34,681 nucleotides of DNA from Pedosphaera sp. GTDB lineage: Bacteria > Verrucomicrobiota > Verrucomicrobiia > Limisphaerales > UBA1096. The notes below the pieces were generated by a model. It saw only the letters and a list, made by a program, of their open reading frames with translations. It had not been told where the DNA came from and did no database searches. The stretch covers positions 1 through 34,681 of the forward strand of contig JAKUOU010000036.1 in the NCBI GenBank assembly GCA_022451065.1, read 5' to 3'. The translations under genes were made by a program, and so were the position numbers. Positions 24,848 through 33,800 of this stretch are shown here, one piece after another (within the stretch, counting starts at the first letter, position 1; each line of letters opens with the position of its first letter).

Positions 24848-27800
24848 ATGAAATCTTTCAGTTTGTCATTAGGCTTGTTGCTATTACTGAACTGCCTGCC
24901 TTTAAGTGTTGTCGCTCAGTCCGACAGTCCGGTTCCAAAGCCAAGCAAGGAAGAAGTGGATGCCAAGCCCGCTCCACTGACGAGTGAAGCCGAAAAGGAG
25001 AAGAAAAACATCCGATTTCAGTTTGAGGGAGTGCCCTATAAGGATGCACTGCAGCGCTTTTCACAAATGGCAGAAAAGCCGCTCATCATGGAGGTGCCGT
25101 TGGAGGGAACGCTGACGTTTTTTGACTCAAAGCCTTACACCTACGAGGAGGCGATGGATGTGCTCAATGTTATACTATCGATGAAGGGCGTGGCATTAGT
25201 CGAATCCGGTCGATACTTGCAGTTAACGAAGTTGGAGAATATTAGAAAAATGCCACTCAAGGTTGTGCGTGGCACAGATGCCTCGGGCGACTTTCGGCCC
25301 GGCCAGATCGTTACCGTCGTGTTGAAGCTAGACCACCTTGATGCCGCTGAGGTCTCTACTACCGCGGCTTCGTTGCTGTCCAACGCGGGAGCAGTGGCAC
25401 CACTGTCTCGTGGGCAGGGGCTGATCATCACCGACCGACTGGAAAGTATTCAGCGCATCCAGCAACTACTCGGGGAGATTGACGTGGCCTCCTCTGCCGA
25501 ACGTGACATGAAGACATTCGCTCTCAAGCACGCCTCAGGCGCGGTTGTCTCAGAGTTAATCAACAAAACTTTTGGCAAGACCTCGGTTCCCAAGCGGATC
25601 AAGTGGAATGAAAAGTCGAAGAAGTTCGATGTATTTGATCCTGATCCCTCCTCCTACATCTCTTCAGTTTATGACGAGGCCTCCCGGACGATTGTGCTTT
25701 TTGGCCCCGTCGAGCAGTTAAAGTTGACTGAGGAACTGATCAAGGAATTTGAAACCGGCGAGGGCAAAGCTGGTGAGGTGAAGATTTTTCATCCCGCCAA
25801 GATGACGGCTGATGAGTTGGCCTCAATGATTCGGGAGGGAGTTGATGGGGTTGCGCAAAAGGACGAGACGGCGGAATCGGCCAAACTTAAGGCCCGCATC
25901 ATTGTTGATGCCAAGCTGAATCGCGTCATTGCCTCTGCACCGGTGGCGGGCCAGCTTGAGATAATTGAGAACTTCGTTTTGCAGGTCGATGGAACCGGCG
26001 CCAAGGGAGGGCGCCCAAAGCCAATCACAACCGTGAGTATCACCAGGGTGTTTCGCATCAAGTCCCTTGACTTGGATGCTGTGCAACAAGCCGTCTCAAA
26101 TGCCACTACAGATCAATTGCCCGGCGGTGAAACCAGATCCCGCCTGGCCATTTCCGCCGACACCTCGACCCGAAGCCTGATTGTGACCGGTTCTCCAGGC
26201 GATGTCCAAACCGCTGAGGACATCGTGAGGCAGCTTGAACAGGGGAGAGAACCAATTATTGCTCGCCAGACCCGCATTTTTGAAATGCTTGACCGTGAAG
26301 AGCTAGGCCGCGTCACGCCGTTGGTGGAAAAGCTGTACAAGGAACAGGTTGACGAGGCCGGAACCGGTCCGGCTGATGCGATTATTCTGCGGGACGAGAA
26401 CACGCAAAGACTGATTGTCCGGGCCAAGTCGGATCATCTAGTGCAGATCGCGAAACTGATCTCTGAGCTGCGCCTGGCCAAGCCCCTGGCCAAGCCGCGA
26501 ACCACGGCAATGTTGCCCTTGGTTAACCGCAAGGTGGACCAAGTTTATCGGAATATCGAGTCCCTAGTGAACGAGCGGATGGGGGAAACACCGTTTCGCA
26601 ATCAGTCCAAACCGCGGCTGATTGAGGACAGGGCAAACAACCGGGTAATTGTTACTGCCAACATCGAGCAGCACGAGGTGATTGCGCAGGTGGTGCAGTC
26701 GCTTGACGTCATTCCCGACTCGCCGGAGCGTACGATGCGCTTTGTGGACCTAGTGGGCGCCGATGCTCGTAAGGTTATCCCGTTAATCACACGGCTGTTT
26801 GAGAACGACAAGCCAAGCGCAGGATCGGCTCCTCAGCTAGTTGAAGACTCGGGAGGCAAGAGGTTGATCGTCCTGTCAACCGAGGAGCAGCATGGCAGGA
26901 TTATGGCATTCCTAACGGAATACCAATCCGGCAGTCCGTCGGTTGTGGAGAGAGAGATTCGCTCTATTAGCCTGCCTCGACGTGATCCCGGCAAGTTCAA
27001 CCAGCTTCTTCAATCAATCCAGAAGTTGATCGATCAACGGATGCAGACTCCGGAATTTATCCGGCAGCCTAAGCCGTTGATTTTGCCGGATGAACCTGGC
27101 AGCCGTCTCATAATGACGGCAACTCAGAAGCAGTTTGATGTTATTGAACAGATAGTGGTTACTGTTACTGCAACTCCCGAACCTGTGGAGCGAAAGATGC
27201 GGTTGTTGCGACTCAAGGATCGCAACGCCAAGGAGCTGGTCGAGTTGGCAAAACACCTGTTCGACAATGAGGTTTCTCCTGACGGAACTAAGCCGCAGAT
27301 CATTGCTGATAGCGCAGGTAGTCGCCTGGTGGTCATTGCCACCGAGGAAGAGTACAAGCAGGTCGAACAGTTTGCACTGGATTTCAATAATGGCAGACAG
27401 GATCTAGGACCTCACCAGTTTAAATTTGTGGACGTGCCAGTTGGCCAAGCGGATGAGGTTGTCAGGGCGGTGAGTAAACTTTATCAAGACCAACTACGTG
27501 ACAACCCCGATCGTCAGGCCAATGCGGCAACAATTCTTGCGGACAGTGAGAATGACCGGGTCATAATCAGCGGCCCACAGAAGGAGGTAGGCCGCGCTGA
27601 AGGTCTGGTCAGAATGCTTGGGCCGGCCAAGGGCTCAGTTGGAGGGCAGAAGGTAACGGAGGTCGTTCGGCTTAAGACTGCCAATGCCCAGACGGTTTCG
27701 GGGTTGATTGAGAAGAGTTTCAACGCCGGTGGTAATCGTAACAAGATCAATCTGCTGGTGGATGAGCCCAGCAACAGCCTTGTTCTCACCGGCGCAGAAA

Positions 27801-30800
27801 AGTCAGTTATAGCTGCTGGTTCTGTGATTCGGGAACTGGACTCGGGAAATCGGAAAAAACCGCTTGAGCTTCGGATTCTCGAGTTGCGCGCTGCCGAAGT
27901 CACCAAGGTTACCCCGTTGGTTACCGAGTTGTTCACCACCCTGATGAAGGATCGTCACGGAGAGAATTATCTACCCAAGTCAAAAATCATCCCCGACGAG
28001 GCGGCCAACCGCCTGATCATCACCGGTCAACTCGACGAGATTGAAGAAATCGACAAGCTGGTGAAGCAACTCGACTCGACCACACGCCAGTCGGCCGGCA
28101 ATCGTATCTTTAAAATCAATGCGGGAGACGCAAAAAAGATTTCCGATGTTATAAACAAGACTTTTGTAACGGTCGATTCACGGGGCAACACCCGGCCGCG
28201 CCTGAATGTTGCGGCCGACGAAATCAGCAACCTGCTGATTGTGGCCGGAACTCCCGAGGATATTATGGCAGTTGGCATGCTGGTCGAACAATTGGATGTA
28301 GGAAACCCCCTTGTACCCAAGGACCTAAAAGTGATCGAGTTGCCGGACGCCGAAGGGGAAAAACTTGCACAATTAGCCGGTCGTGTTTGGGGGTCGCAGA
28401 TGCGCGGCGTCGAAGGTAATAGTGATGTGACTTTTATTCATGAACCGAGTGGGAAGCGATTGATCATTGTGTCGCCAACCAAGTTGATGGCACGCGCTGA
28501 GCAAATCGTGAACGGGTTGCTGGTCGCACCGGAATCGTCCAGCAGGGAGGTGGCAGTAATCGAGTTGGAGCACGGCAATGCATCGGAACTGGTGCCCGTC
28601 CTGAGTGGTGCCTACGAAGCCAAGGTTGCCGGGCTGCCTGGCATTCCGGCATCCATCCTGAGTGGTGCGAATAGTAAGCAGGTCGTGGTCATGGGGACGC
28701 CGGGGCAAATTACCGAGATAAGAGGGATGGTGTCTGAGCTGGATGCTCCAGTAGAGATGATTCAGAAGGTGACGGAATCCTTCCCCTTGTCCAGCGTCGA
28801 TGAGGTGGATGCTGTTATGACCATGGTAAAACAAATTTATGAGAGTCGACACGAAGGGTTGGTTAATGATCCGCCGGATGCTGCCTTCCTTCCGGACCTC
28901 GGGAACCGCCTCCTGATTGTCGTGGCGAAGCCGGACCATATTGAGGAAATTAAACAATTGGTGAAACAGGTCCAGGTGAAGAGTGCAGACCGTGCGGTTC
29001 GACAGAGCAAATCACTGGCGTTGGCGCATATCCAGGCAACCGAGGCGATGACAGTGCTGAGTCAAGTGTTCAGCGTTGAAGTGGCGGCGACGGAGCCTGC
29101 GCGCAAGCTAATCCTGACGCCATCGACAGACGGGGGTTCGTTGTTCATGGATGCGCCGGACGACTTGGCCAAGCGTGTGGAGACACTACTGGCGGTTTTG
29201 GATCAGCCAGGGGAAAAGGAGGAGCGTTCGGTGAAGTTGATTGAGGTAGGTGATGCTGCCGAAGTGGCGCGTTTACAGCCGTTAGTGGAACAACTCTATA
29301 CCGACCGATACCAGGGAAATGAGCAGGAGCCGGCCGATGCGAAGATCATTGCTGATCCGGACACAGCAACGCTGGTTGTCAGCGGCCGAGAGGATCATGT
29401 GCTGGCCATTGAGAAAATGGTCGATGAATTGAGATTACAGAAAACGCAGGCCCAACCGCGGATCACCCGCGTGTACGACTTGAAAAATACTCAGGCCGCA
29501 ACATTGGCCACAACGGTCACTCAGTTGTATGAGGAAAAACTAAAAGACAGTCCGAGTGCCAGTAAAGAGCAGGTCCTGGTGTTGCCGGACGCTGCGACCA
29601 ACCGGTTGATAGTGATGGCGCCGGATAATGAATTTCCGGTGCTAGAGGAACTTATTGCCCAAGTAGACCAGGTCAGCCTACAGACCGCTGGGACTCGTGT
29701 ATTCAAGTTGAAGGCTAATGAGGCTTCACAGGTGGCAACTTTAATACAGAGTTCACTCGGTAACATTACTGCGGCGGCCGATCTCAAGAGTAACACGTTG
29801 ATTGTTTCAGGTGAGCCCAAAGATTTGCAAGCAGCGGCGGTTATTATTGAGCAGTTGGATAACTTGACCGATAAACCGGACCGTGCGGTACAGGTGTTCA
29901 CGTTGGCGAATTCCCCGGCCGATACAGCGGCGCTGCAGGCCAAGGAGGTCTATCTGGACCAAATGAAGGGAAAAAATGATTTGGGCGATTCCGACGCAAT
30001 AATCCTGCCGGATGTCAACGGGAAGCGCCTGATCGTAACGGCGAATATTCGCCAGCTTCCATTGATTAAGGATGTAATCACCACGCTTGATCAAAAAACG
30101 GTGAGCGATGAGCGCAAAACGGTGCTCCATTCACTCGAAAACGGTTCCGCCGCATCGGTGATGAGTATAATCGCCAATGTGTTTGCCTCAGAATTGGAGC
30201 GAACTGATTCCGCCCTCAAGTTGTCTGTAACCGCCTCACTGGACGACAAATCCCTAGTGGTCTCCGGTCAACCGGAGGACCTGGCAAAAGTGGCCGAACT
30301 AGTGGCTACACTGGACACCCCGACCGTCACTGGAGAGGTTGAGGTGCGTTCCTACCGTTTACTTGAGGGCGACACAGACGACTTGGCCGAGGCGCTCAAT
30401 AACATATTCGAACGCCCCGGCGGAGCGCCGGGTGGAGGTATACAGCCCAAGTTTGAAGCCGATGATGACACCCGGCACTTGCTGGTGGCGGCTACAGCCG
30501 ATCAGTTTGAGCGGATTGAAAAGTTAATTGAGGACTTCCAGTCGGCGGCAGAAGTGACGCACGGTATCAAGACATTCCGTTTAACCAAGGGCAAGTCCGA
30601 GGAGATTGCAAAGGTGTTACGGGAGATGATGGATGTGGAGGAAGCCACGTCGAGTAGCAGTTCCAGGAGTAGCAGTTATTACCGGTCTCGGTATAGCCGA
30701 AGTTCATCACAGAAACCCAAGGCCAAGGTGACATCAGCTACAGCGATCAATGCCGTCATTGTTCAAGGGACACCATCTCAATTGGCCATAGCGGAGGAAC

Positions 30801-33800
30801 TGGTGCAGACACTGGAAAAAATGGATAGACCAGAGGCGTCCGTGATGGAAGTGGTTCACTTGGAGAAGGCGGAGGCGGCCTCGGTGGCGGATGCCGTCAA
30901 CCGTGCGCTTCAGGGCGGAGAACGTACACGAAGTTCCTCTTCACGGAGCCGGAGCAGTTCCTATCGCAGCAGCAGTTCCACTGAGGACAGGCTCGAAGTG
31001 ACCGTGACTCCCGAGGTGAATTCCAACAGCCTAGTGATCGTTGGCCCGGCGGAACGTGTAAAATCCGTCACAGAACTGGTGCGCCAACTCGACATCAAAG
31101 GGGAGACCGAGGGGGGGGTGGATATCCGGATTTACAAGCTTGAAAACGGGGAGGTCAAATCGGTAAGCCAGACTCTTGAGGACATGATTGAACGTGTGCT
31201 CAACCTCATGCCGGGCTCGGATCAGGACAGATCGCGTCGGCGTTTCTCTGTTCGTGTTTGGGGGCACGAAGACACCAAGACATTGTTTGTGCTTGTGCCA
31301 CCTCGGCAGTTTGCACTAGTGGAAAAACTGTTGCCCATGCTGGATCAGAAGTCCGAGGAGGCCATGCAGCAGGGTGAACTCAAGTTTTACCCCGTGAAGA
31401 ATGCCTCGGCCTCGCGCTTGTCAACGGTGGTCGAGGATATTGTGGACCGAATGGCCATGTTGACCCCCGGTTCAGATGACGAGCGACGTGCCCGTCAGTA
31501 CTCCGTACGGTTCTGGTCTCACACAGATAGCAATACCATCCTTGCTTTAGTTCCACCGGATCTTGAGTCCTTGACTGAGCAACTGATCACCATGCTTGAC
31601 ACCTCTAGTGAGGTGCAGGAACGCCTCGGTGAAATCCAGTTGTTCCCCTTGAAATTTGGCGAAGCGGAAGATGTGGCCCAGATGCTCGAAGAAATGGTCG
31701 AAAGGATGCTAAGTTTGAATCCCAAGCCGGGGCTTACAAGCAGTCAGATGGTCCGCTTAGTCAGAATCTGGCCACATGAAGACACAAACAGTCTCTTCGT
31801 GCTTGTCCCACCGGATTACGTTGATATGACCAAGAACTTGGTCGGCATGCTGGATGTAAAACCGGGTGATGCCATTCAAAACGCGGAGATTCAGCTTTTC
31901 CAGTTGAAACACAGTGATGCGGAGGTCGTTGGGGAGATCCTTGAGAACATGGTTGAGCAGGTGATGATGCTGAATCCCAGTTCAAAAATTAGCAGCCGTC
32001 AGATTAATAACTCAGTGGAGACTTGGCCGAACGTGAAAACCAACAGCTTATTTGTACTGGTGCCCAAGGACAGTCTGCCGATGGTCACGAATCTTTTATC
32101 GATGCTGGATGCCAAGCCGGAACGAGTACCACGTGAAATTCACTATGTGATGCTCGAAAACGCCGATGCTGTCACGGTGGCTTCACAGATTCAGGCATTG
32201 TTCATAGATGATGATGATGACAATCAGCCGCTCATCGAGGCAGATTTGTTCGTCAATAGTATCACAATCATTGCGACCCGGGAACAAATCGCTGAAATGA
32301 ATGAAACAATCATGCAGCTTGACGAGGCAGCCATGGATAACACCCTGCAGGTTCGAGTTATTTCTGCGGAGGGGGTGCCAGCCAAGGACTTGGCCAACAT
32401 GTTGACCAGTCTATACTCAAAATTGTCCGGCGCGGAAATTCGCCTGGTGGAAGAACTGCCAGAACTAGAACGGCAGACCCAGCAGCTGCCAGAACCAGAA
32501 CAAACACCGGCCGAAACAACCCAGATACAGGAGGACATTGTCCATCTTGCCGTCGATGAAAAAATCAACGCCGTGTTGGCGTCTGGCAAGGCGAAGGAAT
32601 TGGACAGGATATCGCGACTTGTCAACGATTTGACCATTACCATCATGGATAGTGAGGCTGAGTTTCGGCGTTATGAGCTAAAGGAAGCTGATCCCGAGGG
32701 CATGGCCAAGGCGTTACTAGACATCTATTCGCGACCTGAAAAGACTGTAATCGAAGATGGAAAGCCTACGAAAGTTCCCCAACCGCCAAAGATTGTGGCC
32801 GTGCCAGATCTTCGAACCCGTTCGGTCATTGTCCGGGCGGAACCGTTGGATTTTGAGTTTATCGAATTGCTTGTCAAGGAACTCGATGTGAAAGGAGCGC
32901 CGCAGGTCGATATGCGGTTCTTTGTCCTTCGCAATGCCCGGCCGGAGGACGCTATCGAGCATTTGCAGGATTACTTCAAGGAACTAAAGGAAGTACGCCC
33001 GGGCGAACCGCTGGAGGCTAAGGCGGACAAGCGAACCAAATCCGTCGTCGTCGTGGCGCGACCGGAGATGTATGAAAAAATCGGGGAAGTGATCGATCGT
33101 ATCGACGTGCCGCCCGAATTTGCTGAAGCGGACGTTTTGATCATTAATTTACGCAAGGCGAATGCCGAGTCCCTTTCCGAAATTATACGGGACATGATGC
33201 GCCCTGATGCGAAGGGATACTTGACCGAGGAAGCACAAGCGATGGTGGAGCAAGTCCAGAAACTCAATATTTCAAATGCCAACGGGCAAGTCGTCCAGCT
33301 GGACTTGACCAAACCCATCAAGGTGTTTGGGGAATCAGGCGAAGCGGTTAACAGGCTTATTATCACCTCAACCTCCGACAACATGGTAGCGTTGCAGGAG
33401 CTGGTTCGCGTGATGGATACCGTCTCTATAATTGACGGAGTGACGGTTCGGATTGTGACCTTGGAAAATGCCGAAGCTGACAATGTCCGCAATACCCTTT
33501 CTGGTGTCTTTTCTGAAAGCCAAGCGCTTGGCCAAGGGCCGGGCGGCAAGGCCGAACCGGAAGGCAGCGGCGGTCGTGCATTGGTGAGTCAAATCAATAT
33601 CGGCGCCGATGACCGAACCAACAGCATCATTATGAGTGGTCATCCTGATTCGGTAGACTTGGCGGAGCGCCTGATCGTGGATCTCGACAAGGATGTGGAG
33701 AACTTTGTGACTGACGTAAAGGTTTATCGCCTAAAACACGCGTCTACCGACCAGATTGTGCCTATGCTGCAGTCGGCCTTTAATGAGGGCTCCGGTGAGC

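Noticed and set aside
28373-28957. A 194-codon minus-strand frame opposite the giant gene
   Set aside because: The sense frame here keeps the secretin-N pattern without interruption. The antisense product is His/Arg-rich and has no pattern.
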